Shown: positions 9,104-19,047, counted from the stretch's first letter. The stretch is DNA of 64,000 bases from Micromonospora sp. WMMD882 (GCF_027497255.1 NZ_CP114903.1:248001-312000); one strand, 5' to 3'. A program made the numbers and translations. The notes: generated by a model from the sequence alone, not told the origin.

Positions 9104-10038
9104 GCGCCCCCGGTGGCGGCGACCACCGTTCCCTGCCGGTCCCCGACGGCCTCGACGGGATGCGCCTCGACCAGGCCGTGGCCCGGCTCTTCGGGCTGTC
9201 CCGCACCGCCGCCGCCGCCCTGGTCGACGCGGGCGACGCGATGGTCGACGGCGTCGCGCGGCCCAACTCGCACAAGGTCAAGGCGGGGTCCTGGCTGGAC
9301 GTCACCCTGCCCGCGCCGGTCGCCCCGCCCACCGTGGTGCCGCAGGCCGTGCCCGGCCTGCGGGTGGTCCACGCCGACGACGACATCGTCGTGGTGGACA
9401 AACCGGTGGGGGTGGCCGCCCACCCCAGCCCCGGCTGGACCGGCCCCACCGTCATCGGTGGGCTCGCCGCGATCGGGCACCGCATCTCCACCAGCGGCGC
9501 GGCCGAGCGGCAGGGCGTGGTGCACCGGCTCGACGTGGGCACCACCGGGATCATGGTGGTCGCCAAGAGCGAGCAGGCGTACACCGCGCTGAAGCGGGCG
9601 TTCAAACACCGCGAGGTCGACAAGCAGTACCACGCCGTCGTGCAGGGCCACCTGGATCCGCTGCGCGGCACCGTCGACGCCCCGATCGACAGGCACCCGC
9701 ACCACGACTACCGCTGGGCGGTGGTCTCCGGCGGCAAGCCGAGCGTCACCCACTACGACACGGTCGAGGCGTTCCCGGCGGCGAGCCTGGTCGACGTGCG
9801 GCTGGAGACCGGCCGGACCCACCAGATCCGGGTGCACTTCTCCACGCTGCGCCATCCGTGCGTCGGTGACCTGACCTACGGCGCGGACCCCACCCTGTCG
9901 GCCCGGCTGGGCCTGTCCAGACAGTGGCTGCACGCCCGCGCGTTGAGCTTCCTGCACCCCCGAACGGGGGACGAGGTCCGCTTCGTCAGCGACTACCCTG
10001 ACGACTTGGACCGCGCGTTGCGCCGCCTGCGTGACTGA
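9100..10038 (+). CDS. RluA/RluD-family pseudouridine synthase
   Basis: 312-residue enzyme that isomerises specific uridines, usually in 23S rRNA. An N-terminal S4-like RNA-binding domain (about 15-75) precedes the catalytic domain. The catalytic motif is [18 protein letters not shown], with the active Asp in [17 protein letters not shown] and [10 protein letters not shown] are further conserved stretches. Its GTG overlaps the lspA stop by four bases, the lspA-rluD pairing common across bacteria. The exact target uridine cannot be told from sequence, so rluD is a likely but unproved name. Confidence 0.93.
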   Translation: MSAPGGGDHRSLPVPDGLDGMRLDQAVARLFGLSRTAAAALVDAGDAMVDGVARPNSHKVKAGSWLDVTLPAPVAPPTVVPQAVPGLRVVHADDDIVVVDKPVGVAAHPSPGWTGPTVIGGLAAIGHRISTSGAAERQGVVHRLDVGTTGIMVVAKSEQAYTALKRAFKHREVDKQYHAVVQGHLDPLRGTVDAPIDRHPHHDYRWAVVSGGKPSVTHYDTVEAFPAASLVDVRLETGRTHQIRVHFSTLRHPCVGDLTYGADPTLSARLGLSRQWLHARALSFLHPRTGDEVRFVSDYPDDLDRALRRLRD

Positions 10039-10091
10039 GCCGGGCGCCCACCGGCGGTCCACGAGCGCCGAGGTGAGGAGAGGACGGTCGG

Positions 10092-11138
10092 GTGCGTACC
10101 GGTGAGCTGTTGCGCCGACTGGACCAGCGGCTCCTGCCGCCGTTGGCGCGGGCCCTGACCGGCCGGAGCGACGCCCGGCCCCGGGCGCTGGCCTGGGTCG
10201 CGTTCGCCTCGGTGGGCGCGGTCCTGTTCACCGCGGTCTGGACGACCGGCCGGCCGCCGGCGGGCGATCGCACGGTGGGCGAGGTCACCCGGGTCGGGGT
10301 GGGCGACGGCGACTCCATCCCCGGCTATCTGCGCGCCGCCGACGACGAGCTGGCCGCGCTGCCCGACCCGGCGCCGTCCGGTGCGGCCACCTGGGCCCTG
10401 GTGTCGCTGGCCGAGTACCTCCCCCCGGCGCGGCTCGCCCCGGTGCTGGGCGACATCGGGGTCTCCGCGGTGTTCGGCCGGGTGCCGCTGCCCGGCCGGC
10501 AGACCGAGATCGTCCGGATTCCGGCGCTGCGGGTGCCGGACGACGTGGTCGCCGGGATGACCGAGCTGGCCGTCCGCAAGGACCGCGAGGCCGCGGACTA
10601 CCGCGCCCGGGGCGCGGAGCTGGCCGGCGGCGATCCGCAGGCCCGGGAGCTGCGCGAGTGGTACGACAGCAGCGCGCGGGTGGCGGCGGCCGAGGCGGCG
10701 GCGTACCGGGCCGGGTGCTCGTGCGTGTACGCGGCGGTGGTCCGCGCCGAGCCGGCCAAGCTGCGGTCGGTGGCCGGTCGACCCGGTGTCCGCGCGGTCG
10801 ATCCCGCGCCCGAGGTGCGGCGGCTGGACCGGACGGTCTTCACCCCGCCCCTGCCCGAGCAGCGGGACGAGGCCCGCCCGCCGGCCGACACGGAGCTGCC
10901 GACCGTGCCGTCGTCGCCCCGGACGAGCCCGGCCCCGTCGGCCACCGGGTCGACCGGCGCGCCGGCCACCGGGTCGACCGACGCGCCGGCCACCGGCCCA
11001 CCGAGCGTTCCGGCGCCGACCACCGCCGGGCCCGCGCCGACCACCTCCGTCGCGCCCGGGGGCGTCCCGTCGCCCGTGCCCACGACGGCGCCCTCGACCG
11101 CGGCGATCGACGGGAGCGATTCCGCACCGACACCGTGA
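10092..11138 (+). CDS. Membrane-anchored protein with a Pro/Thr-rich tail, unknown function
   Basis: 348 residues, no family recognised. A basic N-terminus (1-30) leads to one hydrophobic helix (about 34-53), so the remainder is probably outside the membrane. Residues ~75-240 form a globular, Ala-rich, partly helical region containing YRAGCSCVYAAVV. The last ~100 residues are low-complexity Pro/Thr/Ser/Ala, including two near-identical copies of TGSTGAPA/TGSTDAPA. The start GTG is preceded by GGAGAGG. It lies 53 nt after the pseudouridine synthase and just before the ParA-like gene on the same strand; a link to that ATPase is possible but unproved. Confidence 0.75.
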   Translation: MRTGELLRRLDQRLLPPLARALTGRSDARPRALAWVAFASVGAVLFTAVWTTGRPPAGDRTVGEVTRVGVGDGDSIPGYLRAADDELAALPDPAPSGAATWALVSLAEYLPPARLAPVLGDIGVSAVFGRVPLPGRQTEIVRIPALRVPDDVVAGMTELAVRKDREAADYRARGAELAGGDPQARELREWYDSSARVAAAEAAAYRAGCSCVYAAVVRAEPAKLRSVAGRPGVRAVDPAPEVRRLDRTVFTPPLPEQRDEARPPADTELPTVPSSPRTSPAPSATGSTGAPATGSTDAPATGPPSVPAPTTAGPAPTTSVAPGGVPSPVPTTAPSTAAIDGSDSAPTP

Positions 11139-11234
11139 GACCGGCGACGGGGAGGTGCGCGTACCGGTGTGCTCCGAATAGGGTTGACTTCGTAGCCTGT
11201 CGGGCGGAGATCGATGGCGCTGGGAGGGCGAGCC

Positions 11235-13172
11235 TTGGACGGCACCGAGACCGGTTGGGGTCGCTCGGCCGAACCAGCACCACGTTGGCGCACGCTTCTC
11301 GACCGGGCTCGCCTCGGTGGTCGCGGCGGCGTGGAGCCGGCCGAGGTCGATCCACGGGCGGACGAGCCGTTCCTGCCCCCGGCCGACGAGCCCTTCCTGC
11401 CCCCGGCCCCGGACCCGCTGCCCCGGCGTGGCGGCAACGGGTACGCCGGCCGGGCCCGCCCGGTCGAGCCCGGCTACGGCCCCGAGCCCGGCTACCGGCC
11501 GGATCCGACGTACTCTGCTGATTCCGGCTATTCGCCTGATTCCGGCTATTCGCCGGAGCCCGGTCGCCCGACCGACGCCGGGTACCGGGCCGAACCCGGC
11601 TACCGGCCCGAGCCGGGGTACCGCGGCGAGCCGGCCCGCCCGCCGGCGGACGCCTACCCGGCCGAGCCGACGTACCGCTCCGAGGTGGGCTACCGGTCCG
11701 AGGCGGGCCGTCGAGCCGAGGCGGGCTACCGGGCCGGCCCCGGCTACCGGGCGGACCGGGGTCACCGCGCCGAGCCGGCGTACCAGCCCGAGCCGCCGTA
11801 TCAGGCCGAGCCGGCGTACCAGGCCGAGCCGCCGTACCAGCCCGAGCCGGCGTACCAGGTCGAGCCCGAGCCGCAGCCCCGTTCAGAGCTCGCACGTCGG
11901 ACCGGGCCGGGGTACCCGGTCGAGCCGGTCTACCGGGCCGGCCCGCCCCACCCGGCGAACCCGGTCGGCCCGACGCGCCAGCCCGGCCAGACCACTCCGG
12001 GCGGCCTGACGCGCCAGCCCGATCCGGCGCAGCCGGCCGGTCCGACGCGTCAGGTCGGTCCGGGCTACCAGGCGGAGCCGGCGTACCGGGCCGATGCGGG
12101 GTACCAGACCGAACCGGCGTACCTGGCGGACCGCTCGTACCCGGCGGAGCCGAAGCCGCCGGCCGAGTCGCGCTACGCGCTGCTGGAGCAGTACCGGCAC
12201 AACCCGGCCGGCCACGCCGCCGAGAGCCGGTACCGGACCCCGGACAACGGCTACCGCCAGGAGCCGGGCCACCCGCCGGTGGCGGCACGGGCGGCGGTGC
12301 CCACGGTCACCGACCGCGGCTACCCGGCCCGGTTGGAGTGGCGACCGCCGGTGGCCGCCGGGTCCGACCAGGACCGGGCGGCGGCGATCCTGCGGCGGGA
12401 CTTCGGCAGCCCACGGGTGCTCGCCTTCGCCAACCCCAAGGGCGGCGTGCACAAGACCACCGCCACCGTGCTGGCCGCCGCGACCATCGGCAGCGTACGC
12501 GGTCGTGGCGTGCTGGCCTGGGACGACAACGAGCTGCGCGGCACGCTCGGACTGCGCGCCGGCAGCGCCCGGCACGCCCGCACCATCCGGCACCTGATCA
12601 ACGACCTCGCGACCATCGAGATCACCCAGGGCGCCGACCTGACCGAGCAGCTCGACGACTACCTGCGGCACGCCTCCGACGGCTCGTACGACGTGCTGGC
12701 CGGCGAGGAGAGTCCGCGCTTCGCCCAGAAGCTCGACAAGCACACCGTGCAGCGGGTGCTCGACCTGCTGCGCCGGACGCACGACGTGATCTGTGTGGAC
12801 ACCGGCAACAACGTGGAGAGCGCCAACTGGCGTACCGTCATGCAGGCCGCCGACCAGCTCGTGCTCACCACGGTGCCCCGCGAGGACGCGGCGTTCAGCG
12901 CCGACTGGATGCTCGACTGGCTGCACGAGGTCGGCATGGGCGAGCTGGCCGACAACGCGGTCACCCTGCTGTCCTGTCCCAACCCGGAGCGCTCGTCGCT
13001 GCTGGACGACTTTCAGCGGCACTTCGCGACCCGCACCAGGGCGGTAACCGTGGTGCCGTACGACCCGGCCCTGGAGACCGGCTCGTCGATCGAGTACCAC
13101 CAGCTCCAGCCGGAGACCCGGCAGGCGTGGCTGCGGGCCGCCGGGGTCATGCTGGAGCCGTTCGGCCGGTGA
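11235..13172 (+). CDS. ParA/MinD-like ATPase with a long Pro/Tyr-rich repeat head
   Basis: About 645 residues. The first ~370 are a low-complexity array built from GYRxEPGYR-, AYQxEP- and PTRQ-like units rich in Pro, Tyr, Glu and Arg. The last ~260 form a P-loop ATPase: deviant Walker A KGGVHKTT at about 402-409, DTGNNVESANW as the switch/Walker B area, and a conserved end. In the usual KGGxGKTT consensus a Gly stands where His is here. Chromosome partitioning ParA and the ESX-associated EspI-like ATPases share this plan. I chose TTG 11235 because GGGAGGG lies 6 nt upstream; ATG 11214 is an in-frame alternative. Function unknown. Confidence 0.8.
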   Translation: MDGTETGWGRSAEPAPRWRTLLDRARLGGRGGVEPAEVDPRADEPFLPPADEPFLPPAPDPLPRRGGNGYAGRARPVEPGYGPEPGYRPDPTYSADSGYSPDSGYSPEPGRPTDAGYRAEPGYRPEPGYRGEPARPPADAYPAEPTYRSEVGYRSEAGRRAEAGYRAGPGYRADRGHRAEPAYQPEPPYQAEPAYQAEPPYQPEPAYQVEPEPQPRSELARRTGPGYPVEPVYRAGPPHPANPVGPTRQPGQTTPGGLTRQPDPAQPAGPTRQVGPGYQAEPAYRADAGYQTEPAYLADRSYPAEPKPPAESRYALLEQYRHNPAGHAAESRYRTPDNGYRQEPGHPPVAARAAVPTVTDRGYPARLEWRPPVAAGSDQDRAAAILRRDFGSPRVLAFANPKGGVHKTTATVLAAATIGSVRGRGVLAWDDNELRGTLGLRAGSARHARTIRHLINDLATIEITQGADLTEQLDDYLRHASDGSYDVLAGEESPRFAQKLDKHTVQRVLDLLRRTHDVICVDTGNNVESANWRTVMQAADQLVLTTVPREDAAFSADWMLDWLHEVGMGELADNAVTLLSCPNPERSSLLDDFQRHFATRTRAVTVVPYDPALETGSSIEYHQLQPETRQAWLRAAGVMLEPFGR

Positions 13173-13228
13173 GCCCCACCCTGCCACCGCGGGCCCGGCA
13201 CGTCGCGCCGGCCTGAGAGGATCACCGG

Positions 13229-14023
13229 GTGAGCCCGGCGAATTCCGACCCCGACCCCGACCGCGCCGACGCGACGTCCCCGCCGCCCCCGAGCGCCGCG
13301 TCCCCGTGGGCCGAACCGGCCGTCCCGTCGCCACCCGACGACCCGGCCCGTCCCGGCCCGCCTGTCCCGCCCGGCGGGCCCGTCCCGGCCGGCACGGTCC
13401 GCCGACGGGCCGTGCTGGCCGCCACGGTGACGCTCGTCCTCACCGTGCTGGGCGCCGGGCTCGGCCTGCTCTGGGTGGCGCTCGCCCCCGGCACCCCGGT
13501 GGTCCGCACCGCCGACGGGGCGGTCTACGCCGAGCCACAGCCCGAGCAGCCGATCGCGGCGGACGGCTGGTTCAGCCTGCTCGGCCTCGGCTTCGGGGTG
13601 CTCGCCGCGATCGGGCTGTGGCTCCTGCTGCGCCGGCACCGGGGCCCGCTCGGCCTGTTCGCGGTGGTGCTCGGTTGTCTGGGCGCGGCGGTGGTGGCCT
13701 GGCGGCTGGGCCGGACGATCGGCCTGTCCCGGTACGAGCGGCTGCTGACCGAGGCCCCGGTCGGCGTCGGCTTCGACCGGCCCGTCGACCTGCGCGCGGG
13801 CGGGATCGAGGTGTACTTCGGCGTGCTGCCCCTGCCGTACGGGGACCTGCTGCTGCCGGCGTTCGCCGCCGCCGTCACGTACACCCTGCTGGCCGGCTGG
13901 TCGCGGTGGCCGTCGCTGCGCCCCGAGCCGGTCGACCTCAGTTGGGCGCCGGCGGCCCCGACAGCTCCCGCAGCGGCACCGGAACCGCCCGCACCTGACG
14001 CAGCAGAGCCGCCTCGCGGTTGA
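13229..14023 (+). CDS. Four-helix membrane protein, DUF2567-like
   Basis: 264-residue protein with a Pro/Asp-rich cytoplasmic head (1-55). Hydrophobic helices lie at about 63-85, 110-132, 138-155 and 205-225, with an extracytoplasmic loop containing [16 protein letters not shown] after the first. This plan resembles the actinobacterial DUF2567 family; I assign that from memory of the pattern only. The GTG start is 56 nt past the ParA-like gene. Its last 86 bases overlap the 3' end of the convergent LON-domain gene, and the Pro/Ala-rich tail is the overlapping part. Confidence 0.7.
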   Translation: MSPANSDPDPDRADATSPPPPSAASPWAEPAVPSPPDDPARPGPPVPPGGPVPAGTVRRRAVLAATVTLVLTVLGAGLGLLWVALAPGTPVVRTADGAVYAEPQPEQPIAADGWFSLLGLGFGVLAAIGLWLLLRRHRGPLGLFAVVLGCLGAAVVAWRLGRTIGLSRYERLLTEAPVGVGFDRPVDLRAGGIEVYFGVLPLPYGDLLLPAFAAAVTYTLLAGWSRWPSLRPEPVDLSWAPAAPTAPAAAPEPPAPDAAEPPRG

Positions 14024-14642
14024 GCAGCCGCAGCTCGGCGCGGAGCCGGTCGGCGGTGTCGTCAACGGCGAGCAGCCGCTGCCGGTCGGCGACGGTCAGC
14101 GCGGCGGTCGCCGCGACCAGGTGGGACAGCACGGTCGGATCCTCCGGCAACTGCTCGGCGATCGCCTCCGGGTCGGGTCGGACCAGGCCGAGGTACTGCC
14201 GGAAGACCGCGATCACCCGGGCGGCGAGCACGCCGGTGACCTCGTCCGGCTCGGCCGGCTCGGGCAGCCACTCCACCTCGGCGGTCAGATACGGCGCGGA
14301 GCGCTCGTCGACCGAGGTGAGCCGGAACCGCCGCCGGCCCACGGTCACCACGTCGAAGCCGCCGTCGGGCAGCTCGGTGACCTGCCGCAGCTCCGCCGTG
14401 CAGCCCACCTCGTACAGGGTGACCCCGGCCAGCCCGACCGGCGACCCGTCGGGCGGGGCGGGCGGGGCGACCTCGGAGCCGCGCCGGATCGCCACCACCC
14501 CGAACTCGCGGGGCACGCCGTCCGGCAGCTCCACCAGGCGCCGGATCAGCGCCCGGTAGCGTTCCTCGAAGATGTGCAGGGGCAGCACCAACCCCGGGAA
14601 GAGGACTGTCCCGAGCGGAAACACCGGCAGCCGCGCAGTCAC
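13938..14642 (-). CDS. LON-substrate-binding-domain protein
   Basis: 234 residues, matching stand-alone proteins with the N-terminal substrate-binding domain of Lon protease but no ATPase or protease part. The opening [20 protein letters not shown] and [13 protein letters not shown] are the family signature, followed by a beta-rich body and a helical C-terminal bundle. The GTG at 14642 is preceded by TACCCT seven bases away on the same strand, suggesting a leaderless transcript. A longer open frame runs through the divergent hisD, but only from 14642 does the protein match the family. Its 3' end overlaps the convergent membrane-protein gene by 86 bp. Confidence 0.87.
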   Translation of the reverse strand: MTARLPVFPLGTVLFPGLVLPLHIFEERYRALIRRLVELPDGVPREFGVVAIRRGSEVAPPAPPDGSPVGLAGVTLYEVGCTAELRQVTELPDGGFDVVTVGRRRFRLTSVDERSAPYLTAEVEWLPEPAEPDEVTGVLAARVIAVFRQYLGLVRPDPEAIAEQLPEDPTVLSHLVAATAALTVADRQRLLAVDDTADRLRAELRLLNREAALLRQVRAVPVPLRELSGPPAPN

Positions 14643-14649
14643 GCCGTCG

Positions 14650-14655
14650 AGGGTA
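14650..14655 (-). promoter_or_regulatory. Candidate -10 box of the LON-domain gene (leaderless)
   Basis: TACCCT on the minus strand, then exactly 7 nt, then the GTG start codon at 14642. No ribosome-binding site is visible, so transcription would begin at or next to the start codon. Confidence 0.55.
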
Positions 14656-14731
14656 GCCCGATCGACGCCGACGTGGCTGGCCTCACCGTCCCGCCGTACG
14701 GACGCCCCGGGGCCCTCGCGACCGGGCCGCC

Positions 14732-14737
14732 TAGACT
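14732..14737 (+). promoter_or_regulatory. Candidate -10 box of the his operon (leaderless hisD)
   Basis: TAGACT, 7 nt (cgcaggt), then GTG at 14745. The same spacing appears at hisF and in the divergent LON-domain gene. A -35 box is not obvious. Confidence 0.55.
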
Positions 14738-14744
14738 CGCAGGT

Positions 14745-16067
14745 GTGCTGAACCGGATCGACCTGCGCGGGAGCACCCGTGACCCGCGCCGTCTGCTGCC
14801 CCGTGCCCAGCTCGACGTCTCCGTGGCGGTCGAGCGGATCCGTCCGATCGTGGAGGCGGTCCGGGAGCATGGCTACTCCGCGATCCGCGAGGCGAGCGAA
14901 CGTTTCGACCAGGTGGCCCCGGCCCGGCTCCGGGTGCCGGCCGAGACGATCGCCGCCGCCGAGGGCGCCCTCGACCCGCAGGTACGCGCCGCGCTGCTGG
15001 AGTCGATCGCCCGTGCCCGCCGGGTCCACGCCGACCAGCGGCGCGTCGACCACACCACCCGGGTGGCCCCGGGCGGCACGGTCACCGAACGCTGGCTACC
15101 GGTGGACCGGGTCGGCCTCTACGTCCCCGGCGGCCTGGCGATGTACCCGTCGACGGTGGTGATGAACGTGGTCCCCGCCCAGGCGGCCGGGGTCCGGTCG
15201 CTGGTCGTGGCCAGTCCGCCGCAGCGGGACAACGACGGCCTGCCCGACGCCCGGGTGCTCGCCGCGTGCGCGCTGCTCGGCGTGGACGAGGTGTACGCGG
15301 TGGGCGGCGCGCAGGCGGTGGCGATGCTGGCGCACGGGTCCACCACCGACGCCGAGGGCCTGACCACCTGTGACCCGGTCGACATGATCACCGGGCCGGG
15401 CAACATCTGGGTGACCGCCGCCAAGCGGCTGCTGCGCGGGGTGGTCGGCATCGACGCCGAGGCCGGGCCGACCGAGATCGCCATTCTCGCCGACGACACC
15501 GCCGACCCGGCGCACGTCGCCGCCGACCTGATCAGCCAGGCCGAGCACGACCCGCTCGCGGCGAGCGTGCTGGTCACCCCGTCGACCGTGCTGGCGGACG
15601 CGGTCGACGCGGAGCTGGCCCGGCAGGTGCCGGCCACCAAGCACGCCGACCGGATCGGCACGGCGCTGGGCGGTGAGCAGAGCGGCGTCGTCCTGGTCGA
15701 CGACCTGACGGCCGGGCTGCGGGTGGTCGACGCGTACGCCGCCGAACACCTGGAGATCCAGACCGAGAACGCCCGCGAGTGGGCGCTGCGGGTACGCAAC
15801 GCCGGGGCGATCTTCGTCGGCCCGTGGTCGCCGGTGTCGCTCGGCGACTACTGCGCCGGCTCCAACCACGTGCTGCCCACCGGCGGCTGCGCCCGGCACT
15901 CCTCGGGCCTGTCCGTGCAGTCCTTCCTGCGCGGCGTCCACCTGGTGGAGTACACCCAGGAGGCGCTGCGCGAGGTGGCCCCGCACGTGGTCGCCCTGGC
16001 GACCGTGGAGGACCTGCCCGCGCACGGCCAGGCGGTCACCGCCCGCTTCCCGCAGGCCCGCCCGTGA
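14745..16067 (+). CDS. hisD: Histidinol dehydrogenase
   Basis: 440-residue zinc enzyme for the last two steps of histidine synthesis, oxidising L-histidinol to histidine with two NAD+. Conserved stretches include [72 protein letters not shown] and the C-terminal [17 protein letters not shown]. The first gene of the operon, it overlaps hisC by GTGA. The start GTG is set by family length and the -10 box just before it. An open frame runs upstream to 14121, but that part is antisense to the LON-domain gene. Confidence 0.97.
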   Translation: MLNRIDLRGSTRDPRRLLPRAQLDVSVAVERIRPIVEAVREHGYSAIREASERFDQVAPARLRVPAETIAAAEGALDPQVRAALLESIARARRVHADQRRVDHTTRVAPGGTVTERWLPVDRVGLYVPGGLAMYPSTVVMNVVPAQAAGVRSLVVASPPQRDNDGLPDARVLAACALLGVDEVYAVGGAQAVAMLAHGSTTDAEGLTTCDPVDMITGPGNIWVTAAKRLLRGVVGIDAEAGPTEIAILADDTADPAHVAADLISQAEHDPLAASVLVTPSTVLADAVDAELARQVPATKHADRIGTALGGEQSGVVLVDDLTAGLRVVDAYAAEHLEIQTENAREWALRVRNAGAIFVGPWSPVSLGDYCAGSNHVLPTGGCARHSSGLSVQSFLRGVHLVEYTQEALREVAPHVVALATVEDLPAHGQAVTARFPQARP

Positions 16068-17146
16068 CCGGCATCGACGACCTGCCGATCCGCGACGACC
16101 TGCGCGGTCTGTCGCCGTACGGGGCGCCGCAGCTCGACGTGCCGGTGCGACTGAACACCAACGAGAACTCGTACGCGGTGCCCGAGCCGGTGGCCGAGGC
16201 GATCGGCAAGGCGCTCGCCGCCGAGCTGCGTGACCTCAACCGCTACCCGGACCGGGACGCCGTGGCGCTGCGCGCCGACCTGGCCGGTTACCTCGGGCAC
16301 GGGCTGACCGTCGACCAGGTGTGGGCGGCCAACGGCTCCAACGAGATCCAGCAGCAGCTCCTCCAGACCTTCGGCGGGCCGGGCCGGCTGGCGTTGGGCT
16401 TCACCCCGGCGTACTCGATGCACCCGCTGCTGGCGTTGGGCGCCGGCACCGCCTGGCAGCCGGCCCGCCGCGGCGCGGACTTCGGCCTGACCGCCGACGG
16501 CGCGGTCGCCCAGGTCCGCGAGTACCGGCCCGACGTGGTGTTCCTCTGCTCGCCGAACAACCCCACCGGCACCGCGCTGGACCCGGCGGTGGTGGCCGCG
16601 GTGCTGGACGTGGCCCCCGGCATGGTGGTGGTCGACGAGGCGTACGCCGAGTTCGCCCGGCCCGGCACGGTCAGCGCCCTGGCCCTGCTGCCCGGTCACC
16701 CCCGGCTGGTGGTGACCCGGACGATGAGCAAGGCCTTCGGGTTCGCCGGCGGCCGGCTGGGCTACCTGGCGGCCGACCCGGCCGTGGTGGCGGCGGTGCA
16801 GCTCGTCCGGCTGCCGTACCATCTCTCGGCGCTGACCCAGGCCGCCGCCCGCGCGGCGCTGGCCCACCGCGACGCCCTGCTCGGCACGGTGACCGCGATC
16901 ATGGCGCAACGCGACCGGATCGTGGCCACCCTGCGGGCCCGGGGGCTGCGGGTGGCCGACAGCGACGCCAACTTCGTCCTGTTCGAGGTCGGTGGCGACC
17001 AGACGGTGGCCTGGCGGGCCCTGCTCGACGCCGGGGTGCTGGTCCGCGACGTGGGCCTGCCCGGCTGGCTGCGGGTCACCGCCGGCACCCCCGCCGAGAC
17101 CGACGCGTTCCTCTCAGCCCTTTCTGCGATGGAGAAACCAACATGA
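16064..17146 (+). CDS. hisC: Histidinol-phosphate aminotransferase
   Basis: 360-residue fold-type I PLP enzyme converting imidazole-acetol phosphate and glutamate to histidinol phosphate. Seen in the sequence: the substrate loop [27 protein letters not shown], and the PLP lysine K223 in [15 protein letters not shown]. The GTG at 16064 overlaps the hisD stop, and its own stop overlaps hisB as ATGA, so hisD-hisC-hisB are translationally coupled. Length is typical. Confidence 0.97.
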   Translation: MTGIDDLPIRDDLRGLSPYGAPQLDVPVRLNTNENSYAVPEPVAEAIGKALAAELRDLNRYPDRDAVALRADLAGYLGHGLTVDQVWAANGSNEIQQQLLQTFGGPGRLALGFTPAYSMHPLLALGAGTAWQPARRGADFGLTADGAVAQVREYRPDVVFLCSPNNPTGTALDPAVVAAVLDVAPGMVVVDEAYAEFARPGTVSALALLPGHPRLVVTRTMSKAFGFAGGRLGYLAADPAVVAAVQLVRLPYHLSALTQAAARAALAHRDALLGTVTAIMAQRDRIVATLRARGLRVADSDANFVLFEVGGDQTVAWRALLDAGVLVRDVGLPGWLRVTAGTPAETDAFLSALSAMEKPT

Positions 17147-17754
17147 GCCGGACCGCCCGGGTGGAGCGGATCACCAAGGAGACCAAGGTCCTGGTCGAGA
17201 TCGACCTGGACGGCGCCGGCGCGGCGGAGATCAGCACCGGCGTCGGCTTCTACGACCACATGCTGAACCAGATCGCCAGGCACGGCGGCTTCGACCTCAC
17301 CGTGCGGACCGTCGGCGACCTGGAGATCGACGCCCACCACACGATGGAGGACACCGCGCTCGCCCTGGGCGCCGCGTTCGACCAGGCGCTGGGGGACAAG
17401 GCCGGCATCCGGCGGTACGGCTCGGCGACCGTCCCGATGGACGAGGTGCTGGTCCGCGCCGCGGTGGACCTGTCCGGCCGCCCGTACGTGGTGCACGACG
17501 AGCCGGTGCTGGCCCCGTACATCGGGCCGGTGTACCCGACCAGCATGACCCGGCACATCTGGGAGTCGTTCGGCCAGGCGGCCCGGATCACCCTGCACGT
17601 GGACGTGCTGCGGGCGGCCCGCCCCGGCGGCCACCCGGACGCGCACCACGTGGTGGAGGCGCAGTTCAAGGCGGTGTCCCGGGCGCTGCGCGAGGCCACC
17701 GCGATCGACCCCCGGTCGGCCGGCGTGGTGCCCAGCACCAAGGGCGCGCTGTGA
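17143..17754 (+). CDS. hisB: Imidazoleglycerol-phosphate dehydratase
   Basis: 203-residue monofunctional IGPD, dehydrating imidazole-glycerol phosphate to imidazole-acetol phosphate. It lacks the phosphatase half found in enterobacterial HisB. The two manganese-binding repeats are visible: [17 protein letters not shown] with [10 protein letters not shown], and the later HIWESF and [17 protein letters not shown]. The ATG overlaps the hisC stop by four bases. The histidinol-phosphate phosphatase must be elsewhere. Confidence 0.97.
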   Translation: MSRTARVERITKETKVLVEIDLDGAGAAEISTGVGFYDHMLNQIARHGGFDLTVRTVGDLEIDAHHTMEDTALALGAAFDQALGDKAGIRRYGSATVPMDEVLVRAAVDLSGRPYVVHDEPVLAPYIGPVYPTSMTRHIWESFGQAARITLHVDVLRAARPGGHPDAHHVVEAQFKAVSRALREATAIDPRSAGVVPSTKGAL

Positions 17755-17830
17755 CCGCGTCCGCGCCCGGCCCGGCTGTCGTGCCCGGCGCCGGCGCTGT
17801 CGTCGGGTGGGCGCGGCGGGAGGGCCGCTG

Positions 17831-18004
17831 ATGTCGGGGGTGCTGCCGGCGCTGCTGCTGATCCTCGGCGGCGTCCTGGTCGGCGGGGTGTGGTCGCTGC
17901 GCCGGCAGGGGGCGTCCCGGGGGGCGGTCGTGGTGACCGCGGTGCTCGCCGTGCTGGCCACCGCCGGGGGCGTGCTGTGGCTGATCCCGGAGGTGACGTC
18001 GTGA
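17831..18004 (+). CDS. Small two-helix membrane protein in the his operon
   Basis: 57 residues: helix one at about 5-25, a short basic turn (WSLRRQGASRG), helix two at about 36-53. GGGAGGG lies 6 to 10 bases before the ATG, and the stop overlaps the hisH GTG by four bases, so it is translated within the operon. No family is recognised. A 76-nt gap separates it from hisB. The coupling to hisH makes it more than a chance open frame. Confidence 0.72.
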   Translation: MSGVLPALLLILGGVLVGGVWSLRRQGASRGAVVVTAVLAVLATAGGVLWLIPEVTS

Positions 18005-18621
18005 GCCGGGTCGTGGTGCTCGACTACGGGTCGGGCAACCTGCGTTCGGCGGAGCGGGCGCTGGAGCGGGCCGGGGCCTCGGTGACGGTCACCGCCGACC
18101 TGGCCGCCGCCGCCGGGGCGGACGGACTGGTGGTGCCCGGGGTGGGCGCGTACGCGGCGTGCATGGCCGGGATCGAGGCGCTCGGCGCGGGGCCGGTGAT
18201 CGCCGACCGGGTGACCGCCGGCCGTCCGGTGCTCGGCATCTGCGTCGGCATGCAGGTGCTGTTCGGCTACGGCGAGGAGCACGGCGTGGTGACCAAGGGG
18301 CTGGGCCTGCTGCCCGGCGGGGTGACCCGGTTGGCCGCCCCCCGGCTGCCGCACATGGGCTGGAACACGGTCCGCCCGCCGGCCGGCTCGACGCTCTTCG
18401 CCGACCTGCCCGAGGAGAGCCGCTTCTACTTCGTGCACTCGTACGCGGTGACCGACGTGCCCGCGCTGACCGCGGCCGGCGTGGCGGTCACCACCGCGCG
18501 GCACGGCACGGACTTCGTCGCCGCGGTGGAGCGGGGCGCCCTGTCGGCCGCGCAGTTCCACCCGGAGAAGTCCGCCGACACCGGCGCCGCCCTGCTGCGC
18601 AACTGGCTGGCCACGCTGTGA
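18001..18621 (+). CDS. hisH: Imidazole glycerol phosphate synthase, glutaminase subunit
   Basis: 206-residue class I glutamine amidotransferase. It produces ammonia that is channelled to HisF (20880-21674) for ring closure to IGP with release of AICAR. The nucleophile Cys is in LGICVGMQVLF and the His/Glu pair in FHPEKS. VVLDYGSGNLRS is the usual N-terminus. Its GTG overlaps the stop of the small membrane protein gene. In this organism hisH and hisF are separated by three genes. Confidence 0.97.
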   Translation: MSRVVVLDYGSGNLRSAERALERAGASVTVTADLAAAAGADGLVVPGVGAYAACMAGIEALGAGPVIADRVTAGRPVLGICVGMQVLFGYGEEHGVVTKGLGLLPGGVTRLAAPRLPHMGWNTVRPPAGSTLFADLPEESRFYFVHSYAVTDVPALTAAGVAVTTARHGTDFVAAVERGALSAAQFHPEKSADTGAALLRNWLATL

Positions 18622-18655
18622 CCGGTCCGGCCCGTCGCGGTGACCGGAGTGGCCG

Positions 18656-18982
18656 GTGAGCAAGGAACGCGCCCGGCTCCGGGCGGCCCGGGAGGCCGAA
18701 CGCGAACGCCAGCGGGCGGCCCGGGCCCGTACGGTGGCCCGCCGGCAACGTCGGCGGGCGCTGCTGCGCCGGTTGCGTCCGCGCTGGCGGGGGCGACGCA
18801 CCGGGCGGCTGCTGGCCCGGCGCAGCCGGGCCGAGCGCGCCGGCATCGTGGTGCTGACCCTGGCGGTGCTGGCGTTGATCTGGACGCTGGTGCCCGACCC
18901 CGCGTTGCGGATCCTGCTCGTCGTGCTGTTGCTGCTGGTCCTGCCGGCGGTCGTGGTGATCGCCCTGGACCGTCGCACCTGA
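18656..18982 (+). CDS. Small Arg-rich membrane protein
   Basis: 108 residues. The first 60 are strikingly basic, with many Arg and alternating Ala/Glu (probably a cytoplasmic helix that could touch nucleic acid or phospholipid head groups). Two adjacent hydrophobic helices follow at about 62-82 and 86-103. GTG start 34 nt after hisH. No family recognised. Its last codons form the first, degenerate copy of a 17-bp tandem repeat (18977-19033). The his-operon position suggests co-expression only. Confidence 0.65.
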   Translation: MSKERARLRAAREAERERQRAARARTVARRQRRRALLRRLRPRWRGRRTGRLLARRSRAERAGIVVLTLAVLALIWTLVPDPALRILLVVLLLLVLPAVVVIALDRRT

Positions 18983-19033
18983 TCCGCCCCCGCACCTGAT
19001 CCACCGTCGTACCTGATCCACCGTCGTACCTGA
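18977..19033. repeat. 17-bp tandem repeat before priA
   Basis: Two perfect copies of ACCTGATCCACCGTCGT (18994-19010 and 19011-19027), a partial third (19028-19033) and a degenerate first copy (18977-18993) that ends the upstream gene. Each copy carries a TGA. The array ends just before the priA ribosome-binding site. Confidence 0.85.
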
Positions 19034-19047
19034 CCGAGGAGAACACG

